A stretch of DNA of 64,000 nt from Accumulibacter sp964420975 (GCA_964420975.1 CAYQVH010000009.1:1-64000); one strand, 5' to 3'. Counted from the stretch's first letter, positions 16,681 through 26,706 are shown. Notes: generated by a model from the sequence alone, not told the origin. Translations and numbers: made by a program.

Positions 16681-19600
16681 TCAGTGACGCCGCAGGAAAG
16701 CGTCAAACTCCACCAACGTCAGGGGGTGGCTGAAGAAATACCCTTGATACGTATGGCAGCCGTGCGCGGCCAGCGCATCCTGCTGCTCGACGCACTCGAC
16801 CCCCTCGGCGATCACTGCCAGGCCGAGAGTCCTGGCGAAGGCAATGATCGTACGGGCAATGACTTCGTCGCTCGGATCGGTGAGCAAATCGCGAACGAAC
16901 GAGCGGTCGATCTTCAACTGATCGAGCGGCAGGCGTTTCAGGTAAGACAGCGAAGAATAGCCGGTACCAAAGTCGTCGAGCGAAAAACCAACGCCGTGCG
17001 TTTTCAGCGTCGACATCTTGCCGATCACGTCCTGGACGTTATCGAGGAGCATGCTTTCGGTCAGCTCGAGCTTGAGGTTGTGCGGTTTGGCGCCGCTCGC
17101 GGCGAGCGCGCCGAGCACCTGTTCGACGAAGTGGCTTTGACGAAACTGGCGGGCACTGACATTGACCGAAACCGTGAACGCTTCCCGACCCGGCTGAGTG
17201 ACCCACGACGCGACCTGAGCACATGCGGTTTCCAGCACCCAAAGCCCGAGCGGCAGAATGAGTCCGGTCTCTTCAGCGATCGGGATGAACTCGGCCGGCG
17301 GAACCGGACCACGTTCCGGATGGTGCCAGCGTAACAGCGCCTCGGCGCCGATCACACGCCCGCTGCCGTCTACCTGCGGCTGGTAGACGAGGGTGAAGTC
17401 CCGGTTTTCGATCGCCAGTCGCAGGTCTTTTTCCAATGCCGCTCGGATCGAAACGACGGCCTGCATCTGCGGGTCGTAGAAACGGAAGACATTGCGTCCG
17501 GCGGCTTTGGCTTCATACATCGCCAGATCAGCCCGCTTCATGAGTTCGTCGATCGCGTCGTGCCGCTCGCCAAACAAGGTGATGCCGACGCTGGGCGTGT
17601 TGTGGTAGGTATGCCCCGGTAGCTCGTAGGGGTGATTGAGTACGCTGAGAATTTTTTCGCTCACCACCCGGCTCTGGCCGGCCGCTTCCGCCGCTCGTTC
17701 GCCAAGATTTTCGAGCATCAACACGAACTCGTCGCCTCCCAATCGGGCCACCGTATCCCCCTCGCGGACGCAGCTCGACAAGCGCTTGGCGACCTGTTGC
17801 AGCAAGAGGTCACCCATGTCGTGACCGAGCGTATCGTTGAGCGTCTTGAAGTTGTCGAGGTCGATGAAGAGCAGCGCGCCATGGCGCTTGTTTCGGACGC
17901 TCGAAGCAATCGCCACCCGCAAACGGTCATGGAGCAGGCGGCGGTTGGGCAGACCGGTCAGCGCGTCGTAGAAAGCCAGGTGTCGGATCTCCTCCTGCGC
18001 CGCCTTGTGCAGGCTCATGTCGGTCAGCGCGGCAACGTAGTGGGTAACGGCGCCGTCGCCATCCTTGACCGCCGAAATCGTCAGCCACTCGGGAAAGACC
18101 TCACCGTTCTTGCGACGATTCCAGATCTCGCCTTGCCACACGCCGCTGCGCTCGAGGCTCTCGTGCATGGCCGCGTAGTAGGCCGCATCGTGCCTGCCGG
18201 AACTGAGCAGGCTCGGTGTCTGGCCGATGCACTCGTCGGCGCTGTAGCCGGTGATGTTGGAAAATGCCTGGTTCACCCGAAGGATGATTCGCTTGGCGTC
18301 GGTAATGAACATTCCCTGCTGCGACTCAAACGCCGTGGCGGCGATTCGCTCCCATTGCTCGGCCCGCTTGCGATCGGTGATGTCTTGCGAGACCACCACC
18401 ACACGCGCCGGAACACCGCCCTGTTCCCTGACCAGACGCCCGGTCGAAACCAGGTCACGAATGCGGCCGTCACTGCCGACCAGACGATACTCGATCTGCT
18501 GTTCGTGACCCGTCTCGACGGTCTGCCGGAAAACGCGCCGGACTCGCTCGCGGTCGTCCGGATGGACGTCGGCGAAAGAATCGCTACCCATCAGCTCGCG
18601 AGTCCCGCCGAGTAGCTGCCAGTACGAGGGACTGTTATAGACGCGTTGCCCCGCAAGGTCGAGGACGGCGATGTGTTCGCCGATGCTCTCCGAGATCAGG
18701 CGGAAAAACTCGCGCTCGGCGAGCAGCTTGGCCTCGAGCTGCTTGGTCGACGTCACTTCCTGAAGGGTTCCGACCGCGCGCAGCCGTTGGCCGTCTTCGT
18801 CGGCTTCAAGCGCCGCGCGCAAGGCGATCCAGTGCTGCCGACCACCAACGAGGATCCGCAAGACCCGTTCGCTCGCCTCACCTTTGCCGACCGCTGCGAC
18901 CACCTCGTCAAAGCTCGCCAGGTCTTCGACGTGCAGCAAACGTCGGCAAGCAGCAAACGTGGTCGACGTCCCTTCGTCAAAACCGAGGAGTCGGCACGCT
19001 TCGTCCGACAGAACGACTTCGCCACTTTCCATCCGGCACGACCAGCTGCCGACGTGCGCCAGCGCCTGGGCGCGCTCGAGATCCGCCTCGCGCGCTTGCA
19101 GCTCCTTCGTGCGTTGCGCCAAGTCGCCGCTCAAACGCCGCACTTCGTCGAGACGCTCCTGATAGGACCGAATCAGAAAGACGATCAGGACGACGGCAAG
19201 AACGCTGAAGGCCGCGTGCACCAGGCCGGTGAGAACGGCCGGCGTCGAGGGCAGTGGCGGCAGCAGGGCCGACCCGTCACCAGCAACGAAACCAACGATC
19301 GTCAGCAGGTTGACCAACAGGAGGGACAAGGCGACGCGCGTACCGAGCAACCAGCCGCCAATCAGAATCAACACCGGATAGGCGATCAACAAGGAGCCCC
19401 GCAGGCCACCCACGAACAGCGAGGCACACGTCATCGCCAGCCAGCCACCCCAGACGAGGACGTTGCAGGCCGCGCGCTGGCGACCCGCAGCGATCAAGCG
19501 CAAGGTCGCGAACGCCACCAGCACCATCATTCCGGGCGTAGCCGCACGCCAGCGCTGGTCCGACATCGCCAGCAAGATGATCGCAACCGCGGCGACGGCG

Positions 19601-19710
19601 GTCACCAGGATCCACCAAGCGCAGTAGTTCAGGAACGCTACCGAAGCGGGGCGCAGACCTTCGTCAGCTTTCGCAACGTCCTTCAGCGCGAGGTCTGCGG
19701 CCGTGTCCAC
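16681..19710 (-). CDS. Membrane PAS-GGDEF-EAL c-di-GMP turnover protein
   Basis: A 1009-residue protein with five to six N-terminal membrane segments (residues about 25-180), three PAS domains (about 200-540), a GGDEF domain with RLGGDEFVLML near residue 657 and an EAL domain with GAEALLRWHH near 790. The EAL catalytic residues look complete (DDFGTGYSSLSYLKRLPLD is present), so the protein could both make and degrade c-di-GMP. It starts 8 bases after the REC-PAS-GGDEF gene and is the last gene of a four-gene signalling operon. PAS domains suggest redox, light or ligand sensing; no cofactor site was identified. Confidence 0.88.
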   Translation of the reverse strand: MDTAADLALKDVAKADEGLRPASVAFLNYCAWWILVTAVAAVAIILLAMSDQRWRAATPGMMVLVAFATLRLIAAGRQRAACNVLVWGGWLAMTCASLFVGGLRGSLLIAYPVLILIGGWLLGTRVALSLLLVNLLTIVGFVAGDGSALLPPLPSTPAVLTGLVHAAFSVLAVVLIVFLIRSYQERLDEVRRLSGDLAQRTKELQAREADLERAQALAHVGSWSCRMESGEVVLSDEACRLLGFDEGTSTTFAACRRLLHVEDLASFDEVVAAVGKGEASERVLRILVGGRQHWIALRAALEADEDGQRLRAVGTLQEVTSTKQLEAKLLAEREFFRLISESIGEHIAVLDLAGQRVYNSPSYWQLLGGTRELMGSDSFADVHPDDRERVRRVFRQTVETGHEQQIEYRLVGSDGRIRDLVSTGRLVREQGGVPARVVVVSQDITDRKRAEQWERIAATAFESQQGMFITDAKRIILRVNQAFSNITGYSADECIGQTPSLLSSGRHDAAYYAAMHESLERSGVWQGEIWNRRKNGEVFPEWLTISAVKDGDGAVTHYVAALTDMSLHKAAQEEIRHLAFYDALTGLPNRRLLHDRLRVAIASSVRNKRHGALLFIDLDNFKTLNDTLGHDMGDLLLQQVAKRLSSCVREGDTVARLGGDEFVLMLENLGERAAEAAGQSRVVSEKILSVLNHPYELPGHTYHNTPSVGITLFGERHDAIDELMKRADLAMYEAKAAGRNVFRFYDPQMQAVVSIRAALEKDLRLAIENRDFTLVYQPQVDGSGRVIGAEALLRWHHPERGPVPPAEFIPIAEETGLILPLGLWVLETACAQVASWVTQPGREAFTVSVNVSARQFRQSHFVEQVLGALAASGAKPHNLKLELTESMLLDNVQDVIGKMSTLKTHGVGFSLDDFGTGYSSLSYLKRLPLDQLKIDRSFVRDLLTDPSDEVIARTIIAFARTLGLAVIAEGVECVEQQDALAAHGCHTYQGYFFSHPLTLVEFDAFLRRH

Positions 19711-19717
19711 GCCGGCA

Positions 19718-21037
19718 TCAGCGTTCGTCGTTTGCGGTGAGCGCGCGGAAGAACTGATAGCGGTTGCGCCCGGCCCGCTTGGCGTGATACATCGCGGTAT
19801 CGGCGTTGCTCATCAACGCGCTGCCGTCGTCACCGTGCTGCGGATAGACGGCGATCCCGATGCTCGCCGAGATTTCGATAGCGTGCGTACCGATGCGGTA
19901 AGGCCGCGCGATCGCCGTCAGGACCTTGCTGGCAACGACCGCAGCGTCCACCGCCTTGTCGATCTGAGCCAGAAGAATGACGAATTCGTCGCCGCCCAGG
20001 CGCGCAATGGTGTCCGACTGCCGCGGCACGCAGCCCTGAAGGCGCAACGCCACTTCCTTCAGCAGCAAATCGCCGATCGCGTGGCCCAGGGTGTCATTGA
20101 CCGGCTTGAAGTTGTCGAGGTCGAGAAACATCAGCGCCAGCGTTCCGCGCTCGCGTCGTGCCTGGGCAACCACTTGCGCGAGCCGGTCGTTGAGGAGGAG
20201 CCGATTGGGCAGGTCGGTCAGCTGATCGTGATGCGCCAGGTGCTGCACCCGCTCTTCGCTGAGCTTGCGTTCTGAAATGTCCTGTTTGATGGCAATGAAG
20301 TGCTGAATCTTGCCCCGGGTGTCGGCAACCGGCGAGATGGTCAGGAATTCGTCGTACAGGCTGCCGTCCTTGCGCCGATTGACGAGTTCGCCGCTCCAGA
20401 CACGACCGGATAGAATCGTCGACCACATCCGCTGGTAGAAAACGGCATCCTGCTTGCCCGAGTTCAGGACCTCGGCCGGCGTCCGACCGACGACTTCAGC
20501 CAGCGAACGGCCGGTCATCCGCTCAAAGGCCGGGTTGGCCCACTCGATCATCGCGTTGATGTCGGTAATCACGATCCCGTTGGCGGCCGAGTTCACCGCT
20601 TCCTCGAACAGCCGCAGTCGCGATTCGAGTCGCTGCCGCACCAGCGCGTGCCGGATTGCACGCGCCAGCGCGGCGTGCTGAAACTGCCCCTTGATCAGAT
20701 AATCCTGGGCTCCGGCCTTGAGCGCGGCCTCGGCGAGATCATCGTCATCGCGACCAGTGAGGACGATGATCGGCACGTGCGGCGTCACCGCCCTGATCGC
20801 CTGCACCGTCGCCACGCCGCTCGAGTCCGGGAGCGAGAGATCGAGCAGAACCACGTCCGGGTTGTGGAACGCCGCCGCGGCGACGCCTGCGGCAACGGTC
20901 GGCGCCCAGATCACCGGGTCCTGCTCACAACGGCCACCGATGCCGGCCAGCCGAATGTTGGCCCGAATCAGCCCCAGATCACCCGCGTCGTCCTCGATCA
21001 CCAAGATGGAACTCGGCCGCTGCAACGAGGCATGCAT
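19718..21037 (-). CDS. Response regulator REC-PAS-GGDEF (diguanylate cyclase)
   Basis: A 439-residue regulator: receiver domain (Asp in VVLLDLSLPD near residue 64), PAS domain (EAVNSAANGIVITD; ERMTGRSLAEVVG) and GGDEF domain with intact RLGGDEFVILL near residue 349. The frame is open upstream to 21280 but overlaps the receiver gene there; ATG at 21037 has AAGGA at proper distance (GAAGGAAAGACG). It lies 46 bases after the receiver gene. The receiver probably takes phosphate from the kinase encoded first in the operon. Output is c-di-GMP synthesis in the cytoplasm. Confidence 0.87.
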   Translation of the reverse strand: MHASLQRPSSILVIEDDAGDLGLIRANIRLAGIGGRCEQDPVIWAPTVAAGVAAAAFHNPDVVLLDLSLPDSSGVATVQAIRAVTPHVPIIVLTGRDDDDLAEAALKAGAQDYLIKGQFQHAALARAIRHALVRQRLESRLRLFEEAVNSAANGIVITDINAMIEWANPAFERMTGRSLAEVVGRTPAEVLNSGKQDAVFYQRMWSTILSGRVWSGELVNRRKDGSLYDEFLTISPVADTRGKIQHFIAIKQDISERKLSEERVQHLAHHDQLTDLPNRLLLNDRLAQVVAQARRERGTLALMFLDLDNFKPVNDTLGHAIGDLLLKEVALRLQGCVPRQSDTIARLGGDEFVILLAQIDKAVDAAVVASKVLTAIARPYRIGTHAIEISASIGIAVYPQHGDDGSALMSNADTAMYHAKRAGRNRYQFFRALTANDER

Positions 21038-21083
21038 CGTCTTTCCTTCTCCGTCATTCAGGCCAGCAGTCGTCCAGCCGGAC

Positions 21084-21536
21084 TCACTCGCCATTCTGCG
21101 GCAAGCGTGCGGTTTTGAACCAGTAGTCGCCCAACACCTGGACGCTTGACAAAAATTCTCCGAGGTCGGTCGACTTCTGCAGGTAACCGGCCGCACCGTA
21201 CTGATACGCCGCGCAGACGTCGTCCTCAAGCGGTGACGTCGTGACGACGACGACCGGGATACGACGCAGCGTTCGGTCATCCTTGATCGACATCAGGAAG
21301 TCCAGTCCCCCCTGCCCCGGCATCTTGAGGTCGAGCAGTATCAAGTCCGGGCACCCGGTTTCTGGCCAGAGCGTCGGCTCGCCACGGAGCGCCAAGAGCG
21401 CCTGGCGACCGTCGGAAAACGAACGCATGCTCACCGGGAAGCCACTGCGGCTGATCGCCAGCTCCATCAAACGGGCGTCGCCCATTTCATCTTCGACAAT
21501 CAAGAGATGAAAGATTCGTGAACCGCGCTTAATCAT
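21084..21536 (-). CDS. Single-domain response regulator (Rcp1-like)
   Basis: A 150-residue stand-alone receiver. It has LLIVEDEMGDARLME, the phospho-acceptor Asp in LILLDLKMPGQGG, the Thr/Ser in VVVTTS and the Lys in LQKSTD. The sequence resembles Rcp1-type receivers that partner bacteriophytochrome-like kinases. ATG at 21536 is preferred to a TTG at 21557. It lies 78 bases after the kinase gene on the same strand, and that kinase has a phytochrome-type HisKA domain, so they are probable partners. Confidence 0.83.
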   Translation of the reverse strand: MIKRGSRIFHLLIVEDEMGDARLMELAISRSGFPVSMRSFSDGRQALLALRGEPTLWPETGCPDLILLDLKMPGQGGLDFLMSIKDDRTLRRIPVVVVTTSPLEDDVCAAYQYGAAGYLQKSTDLGEFLSSVQVLGDYWFKTARLPQNGE

Positions 21537-21614
21537 CGGGCTTGCCCCGGCGTCCAAACGCCTGTTGCCGAAGTTCCGGCGCGAGGCTCCTCGCCCGCAC
21601 GGATACCTCGAGAA

Positions 21615-23249
21615 TCATTCCTCACCCTCGCCAATCAGCGGCAAAGCGACCCAGAACTCACACCCCCGACCTTCGCCTGCCGACTCGACCCCGATACGCC
21701 CGCCGTGACGCTCGGCAATCTTGCGACACAGAGCGAGACCGACGCCACTGCCCTCATACGCTGTCCGGCTCTGCAGTCGCTGAAAAACCTGAAACAGGCG
21801 ACCCGCCTGCGCCGGGTCCATGCCGATACCGTTGTCAGTCACCGACAAGCGCCACTCACCGCCACTGACGCGGCTGCACACACGAACCTCCGGGGCCTTC
21901 CCGGGAACACGAAACTTGATCGCGTTGGCAATCAGGTTCTGTGCCAGACGCAGCAACTCGTCAGCGCGTACGTTGAGCCGAGGCCAAATTCCGTCGATAT
22001 CGACCCGGGCCATCGCCTCCTTGACTTCGGGCTGCAGAAACGCCAGCGCCTCGTTGACGATGGCGCGCGTGTCGATCGTCCGCGCCGGCTCACGAGGCCG
22101 GTCGAGTCGGGAGTACTCGAGCAAGGCGACGAGCATTTGATCGAGCCGCTTGGCACCATCGATCGCAAAGCGGAAGTACTCCTTTTGCTCCGGGTCGAAC
22201 CCGCTGCCCATACTCATCGCCAACAGCTGCAGGTAGCTCGAAATCATGCGCAGCGGCTGCCGCAAGTCGTGCGAGATGGCGTAGGTGAACTGCTCGAGCT
22301 CGGCATTGGAGCGTCGCAGCACCTCCTCGGCCTGTTTGCGATCGGTGATGTCCTGGGTCGTGCCGACACCCCGCAAGGGGCGACCATCGGCACCGCAGAC
22401 GACCTCCGCATGGAGGCGGACGTGACGCACCGCGTTGCCGGAGAGAATGCGATGCTCGTGCGCGAACGGATGCCCGGCAGACAGCGCCGACCGCCATTCC
22501 TCGATCAACGCCGCGCGATCGTCGGGATATACCCAGGCCAGGTACTGCCAGTAGCTCGCCACGGTGCCTTCCGCCACGCCGTAGATGCGGCACGCCTCGG
22601 CCGACAGTTCGACGCGGTCGACCGCCACGTCGTAGGTAAAGCTGCCGACGTGCGCCACCGACTGCGCACGCAAGAGCTTGTTCTCGCTCTCCCGCAAAGC
22701 CTGCAACGCGTTGCCGAGTTCGGACACTTTCTGCCGTAGCTCGCGCTGCAAGCTTGCCTGCTCCTGGAGCAGGCGATGCGTCCGGATGGCCAGGTGGACC
22801 GTGAGCAAGAGACTGTCGGCGCCAAGCTCCGACTTCAAACGATACCCGTCGACCTCGTAGTCGCCGACGACGCTGCTCTGCGGCGCATAGCCTGGCTGGC
22901 CGGTGATCAGCACGATCTGCAGGCTGCGGTCCGCAACCTCGCGACGAACGTCGCGAACGAAGTCGAGACCGGCGTGATCGGACTCCATGACCACGTCGAG
23001 CAGAATCAGCGCCAAGTCCTGGTTGGCGGCGACGACGTCTTTTGCTTCGCGGGCAGAATAGGCGTCGATCAGTTGCAGCGGCCGCCCCTCGACCAAGACG
23101 TCGCGCAGCGCAAAGCGAAGCGTCGCGTGGACGTCCTCCTCGTCGTCAACGATCAGGACTTTCCAGCCGGCAACGCCTGTCTGCGCCGCCGAGTCGACTC
23201 CGGCCGCTGCCGCTTCCCGGAACTTCATATCATCGTGGCTCGTGCTCAT
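21615..23249 (-). CDS. REC-PAS sensor histidine kinase, phytochrome-kinase type
   Basis: A 544-residue soluble kinase. It has an N-terminal receiver (VLIVDDEEDVHATL, ILLDVVMESDHAGLDF) of the kind joined to DUF3369, then a PAS/PAC domain and a HisKA domain of the bacteriophytochrome type with its His in YAISHDLRQPLR near residue 328. The ATPase domain has LIANAIKFR and GSGVGLALCRKIAERHGG. No membrane segment is present, so it senses inside the cell or takes input through its receiver. It is the first gene of the operon with a receiver and two c-di-GMP enzymes. A short direct repeat CTCATCCCTCTTG covers the start region, giving two possible ATG/SD arrangements. Confidence 0.85.
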   Translation of the reverse strand: MSTSHDDMKFREAAAAGVDSAAQTGVAGWKVLIVDDEEDVHATLRFALRDVLVEGRPLQLIDAYSAREAKDVVAANQDLALILLDVVMESDHAGLDFVRDVRREVADRSLQIVLITGQPGYAPQSSVVGDYEVDGYRLKSELGADSLLLTVHLAIRTHRLLQEQASLQRELRQKVSELGNALQALRESENKLLRAQSVAHVGSFTYDVAVDRVELSAEACRIYGVAEGTVASYWQYLAWVYPDDRAALIEEWRSALSAGHPFAHEHRILSGNAVRHVRLHAEVVCGADGRPLRGVGTTQDITDRKQAEEVLRRSNAELEQFTYAISHDLRQPLRMISSYLQLLAMSMGSGFDPEQKEYFRFAIDGAKRLDQMLVALLEYSRLDRPREPARTIDTRAIVNEALAFLQPEVKEAMARVDIDGIWPRLNVRADELLRLAQNLIANAIKFRVPGKAPEVRVCSRVSGGEWRLSVTDNGIGMDPAQAGRLFQVFQRLQSRTAYEGSGVGLALCRKIAERHGGRIGVESAGEGRGCEFWVALPLIGEGEE

Positions 23250-23616
23250 CCCTCTTGCTCATCCCTCTTGCTCGTCGCGGCTGCGCCATTACGGCGGAAG
23301 GTCAAGGGCTTCCCCAGGGGATCCGGCCTCTCGAGCCGGCAGGATCGGCGATCGTTGCCATCTCACGACTCCATTCTCTCCGGGTTGGCCTCAACCCCCC
23401 GTGGTTCACCCGGGCGCCGACCGAGAAGACGGACAAAGGCAACGCGTCGCGCAGTGGACTCGCCTCGCAAGAAGGGAAACGGCACGAGCGAGCACAACTT
23501 GAGCTTTCCTTGTAGCACACCGCAACGCCGGCAAACGGCCGTCACACGAGCCCAAGGGAGCCAAGAAGCGGCCGCCGTTTGCCTATACTGCGCACTTTGA
23601 CCCTCGGCAGCCAACG
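23250..23616. other. Intergenic region between signalling operon and WYL gene
   Basis: About 367 bases between divergent genes with no supportable coding sequence. It holds a tandem duplicate of CTCATCCCTCTTG at 23245-23270 and a TATACT hexamer at 23584-23589 that could serve as a -10 element for the WYL gene, although no good -35 element is placed upstream of it. I see no RNA gene or strong terminator. Confidence 0.5.
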
Positions 23617-24630
23617 ATGAGCAAACTTGAACGGATTTACCAGATCGATCAGATTCTGAGCCAGCGACGCTTCGTTGCCCGTCGCGACCTGCAAGAGCGA
23701 CTGGGGGTCTCGTGGGCCACACTGAAACGCGACCTCGCCTACATGAAAGACCGTCTCAACGCGCCGATCACCTTCGACCACCAGCTCGGCGGCTATCGCT
23801 TCGCGTCATCGGGGAAGCACGCGGGAACCGCCTATGAATTGCCCGGGCTGTGGTTTTCCGCGGCCGAGATCCACGCTCTGCTGACGATGCAGCAACTCCT
23901 CTCGAATCTCGACCCCGGCGGACTGCTCGGCCCGCACGTTCAGCCCTTGCTGGCGCGCCTGAGTGGGCTGCTGGGGAGCGCCGACAATCCGGCCGAGGAG
24001 GTGCAGCGGCGTATCCGCATTCAGGCGGTCGGCGCCCGCGACCTGCCTCTCGATCACTTCCAGGCGGTCGGCCTGGCACTTCTGCGCCGTCAGCGTTTGC
24101 TGATCCGTTATCACGCCCGCGGCAACGACCAAGTCAGCGAACGCGAAGTGTCACCGCAGCGCCTCAATCACTATCGTGAAAACTGGTACCTCGATGCCTG
24201 GTGCCACGTACGCAACGCCCTGCGCGCTTTTTCGGTCGACGCGATCGAGCATACGGAAATCCTCGACCGACCGGCGCTCGACGTCGCCGATGAGCAGCTC
24301 GACGCAGTCCTTGGCGCGGCCTACGGCATCTTCTCCGGTGAGCAGGTAACCTGGGCGATTCTTCACTTCTCGCCGCAGCGCGCGCGCTGGGTGGTCAGCG
24401 AACGCTGGCACCCGAAGCAGCAAGGCCGTCTGCTCGCCGATGGCGGCTACGAGCTGCGGATCCCCTACGCCGACGACCGAGAGCTGATCATGGACATCCT
24501 GAAGTATGGCGGTGATTGTGTCGTGGTCGCGCCGGCCGCGCTGCGGACGCGGGTTGGCGAACAGCTGACGCGAGCGCTGGCGCCCTATCGGCTGCCGCCA
24601 CAAGAAGCGCCAGCAGCAACGGAGTCGTAA
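23617..24630 (+). CDS. HTH-WYL domain transcriptional regulator
   Basis: A 337-residue regulator with an N-terminal winged helix (ERIYQIDQILSQRRF and RRDLQERLGVSWATLKRDLAY) and a central WYL domain (LLIRYHARGNDQVSEREVSP; NWYLDAWCHVRNALRAFSVD). A C-terminal WCX-type region follows. WYL proteins bind nucleic-acid or nucleotide ligands and often control DNA-damage or phage-defence genes. No defence gene is immediately adjacent; the conflict operon is 30 kb away. A target cannot be named from sequence. Confidence 0.84.
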   Translation: MSKLERIYQIDQILSQRRFVARRDLQERLGVSWATLKRDLAYMKDRLNAPITFDHQLGGYRFASSGKHAGTAYELPGLWFSAAEIHALLTMQQLLSNLDPGGLLGPHVQPLLARLSGLLGSADNPAEEVQRRIRIQAVGARDLPLDHFQAVGLALLRRQRLLIRYHARGNDQVSEREVSPQRLNHYRENWYLDAWCHVRNALRAFSVDAIEHTEILDRPALDVADEQLDAVLGAAYGIFSGEQVTWAILHFSPQRARWVVSERWHPKQQGRLLADGGYELRIPYADDRELIMDILKYGGDCVVVAPAALRTRVGEQLTRALAPYRLPPQEAPAATES

Positions 24631-24694
24631 CAAGCTCACTCTGTGAGCCCTCGCTGGCGCACACTGTCTCCGCCCACCTGAAAGGAGACTCACG

Positions 24695-24871
24695 ATGCGC
24701 CCAAGCGAAAACACCTTCTTCAACCGCCTGCAAGCACTTTTCAACGTCCTGGTGGGTGTCGACGAGACACCGAACCTGCCGCGCGCTTTTGTCGAGCGCA
24801 GCACCTGGGAGTTGCGTCGGGGCGAGCTTCACATTCCTTCCGCCTGGCGGCGGCGACCGCGCGAGCGTTGA
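24695..24871 (+). CDS. Small hypothetical protein, 58 residues
   Basis: A short reading frame with AAAGGAG 7 bases before its ATG. It encodes a 58-residue, Arg-rich soluble peptide beginning MRPSENTFFNRLQALFNVLV and ending in a basic RRRPRER. Codon use is like that of neighbouring genes. It begins 64 bases after the WYL gene and may share its transcript. I recognise no family, and there is no signal peptide or membrane segment. Confidence 0.5.
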   Translation: MRPSENTFFNRLQALFNVLVGVDETPNLPRAFVERSTWELRRGELHIPSAWRRRPRER

Positions 24872-25045
24872 ACGGCGCTCGTCTGCCCGCCGGGCGAAGC
24901 GCGCCCAGGGCAGCGCTCACCGAGCCCGTTCTTGCGGCGACCCGTCGCGTACGCTTATCATGCGCTGCCCTGCCGCTTCGACCTATACGCCGAGGCTTCG
25001 CACAACGCCCGCCAGGCGCCGCTCAGACAGCCACGCCCGCTAGCC

Positions 25046-26671
25046 ATGCTGGAACCGATCCGCCGCTGGTTCACCGAAAACGTCGTCGCCCTCGGACGCG
25101 AAATGCGCTGGTCGTACCTGCCGCCGTTGATGGTCTATCTGGCGGCAGGGGTTTCCGATCTGACCGCGATCGCCGGCACCTTCTTCGTCAAGGAGTACCT
25201 TGGCCTGTCGGCAGCCTTCCTCGCCACGCTTGCGTTTTGGGCCGGAATTCCCTGGGCGTTGAAGATGCCGCTCGGTCATCTCGTCGACCTCATTTGGCGT
25301 CACAAGGCGGCGCTGGTCTGGCTCGGCGCCGGGCTGATTGCAGCCAGCCTGTCGATCATGCTCGGCCTGGTCAGCCACCCCGAGACGATGCGCGGCGTCC
25401 TTTCGCTCGAGGCGTGGTTCGTCGTGTCGACCCTACTGGCGCCACTCGGTTACGTACTCCAGGATGTTGTCGCCGACGCCATGACCGTCGAAGCGGTGCC
25501 TCGGGTCGACGCGGCCGGCGTGCCGCTACCGGCGACAACGCGACGGCTGATGAACACGACGCTGCAAACGCTCGGCCGGGTGGCGATCATCGGCGGCGGC
25601 ATTCTCGTCTCGGTGGTCAACGTCGTTCTTTTCAAAGGGAGTGAAGCGCTGCCGCAGGCGGAGAAGGCGGCGCTCTACGCCGACGCGTATGCGCTGGCGC
25701 TGTTCATCCCGCTGCTCTCGGTAGCGGGCGTCGTCCTCGCGGGCAAGCTCAGGCGGTACGAGCGCACCCGCGAGCAGCGACTGGCGATCGACCCCGCAAC
25801 CATTGAGACCTCTCTCGCCAAGGATGACGACCGGCTCACTCCCAACTGGTGGATCATCGGCGGCAGCCTGGCTTTCGCCGCCCTTAGCCTGGGCACCGGT
25901 GTCGCCGAAGTGCGTTTCGGCGAGGAAATCGTCTTCATCGGATCGCTCTCCGTCATCACCTTCCTGATGTACCGGCTGCTCAGCGAACTCGACGACGAGT
26001 CGCGGCGAACGCTTCTCGGCACGGCGATCGTCGTTTTTGCCTTCCGGGCGACGCCTGGACCGGGTGAAGGGTCGACGTGGTGGATGATCGACGTCCTCGG
26101 CTTTGATCAGTCGTTTCTCGCCAAGTTGTCGTTGCTGACCAGTGCCCTCACCCTTTTCGGCCTGTTTGCCTTTCGCCGCTTTATGGGCGAACGTTCGATC
26201 ACCTACGTCGTCGGCTTCCTGACGATCGCCGGCACTTTGCTCAGCCTGCCAACGCTCGGCATGTATTACGGGCTGCACGAATGGACGGCAGCACACACGG
26301 CTGGCCTGGTCGATGCGCGCTTCATCGCGCTCGCCAACACGGCGCTCGAGTCGCCGCTCGGGCAGATCGCCATGGTGCCGATGCTGGCCTGGATCGCCAA
26401 CTCTGCGCCCGACCGGCTGAAAGCGACCTACTTCGCGGTGATGGCGTCGTTTTCCAACCTTGCCTTGTCGGCTTCACAGCTGGGAACAAAGTATTTGAAC
26501 CACTGGTTTCCGATTGCGCGCGAGACGCGTGATCCCCTGACCCATGCCATCACGGCGAAGGCAAACTACGACCTGCTCGGCTGGCTGTTGCTCGCCTCGA
26601 TCGCCCTCGACCTGCTGCTTCCGTTTGCCGCCATCTGGGCGACGCGCGCCTGCAGGCTGCGTAGCGCCTGA
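25046..26671 (+). CDS. BT1/folate-biopterin-type MFS transporter
   Basis: A 541-residue membrane protein with about 12 hydrophobic segments. The N-terminal part VYLAAGVSDLTAIAGTFF, VKEYLGLSAAF and GIPWALKMPLGHLVDL matches the BT1/FBT family of the major facilitator superfamily. A loop with APLGYVLQDVVADAMTVEAVP is also family-like. I prefer ATG at 25046; the open frame reaches 24932 but without family sequence. Substrates in bacteria are unknown, with folate or pterin suggested by eukaryotic and cyanobacterial members. The glycerate kinase gene follows 35 bases later. Confidence 0.78.
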   Translation: MLEPIRRWFTENVVALGREMRWSYLPPLMVYLAAGVSDLTAIAGTFFVKEYLGLSAAFLATLAFWAGIPWALKMPLGHLVDLIWRHKAALVWLGAGLIAASLSIMLGLVSHPETMRGVLSLEAWFVVSTLLAPLGYVLQDVVADAMTVEAVPRVDAAGVPLPATTRRLMNTTLQTLGRVAIIGGGILVSVVNVVLFKGSEALPQAEKAALYADAYALALFIPLLSVAGVVLAGKLRRYERTREQRLAIDPATIETSLAKDDDRLTPNWWIIGGSLAFAALSLGTGVAEVRFGEEIVFIGSLSVITFLMYRLLSELDDESRRTLLGTAIVVFAFRATPGPGEGSTWWMIDVLGFDQSFLAKLSLLTSALTLFGLFAFRRFMGERSITYVVGFLTIAGTLLSLPTLGMYYGLHEWTAAHTAGLVDARFIALANTALESPLGQIAMVPMLAWIANSAPDRLKATYFAVMASFSNLALSASQLGTKYLNHWFPIARETRDPLTHAITAKANYDLLGWLLLASIALDLLLPFAAIWATRACRLRSA

Positions 26672-26706
26672 GCCGACGCGCCAACCGCAGGCCATCGAAT
26701 CCCGCC

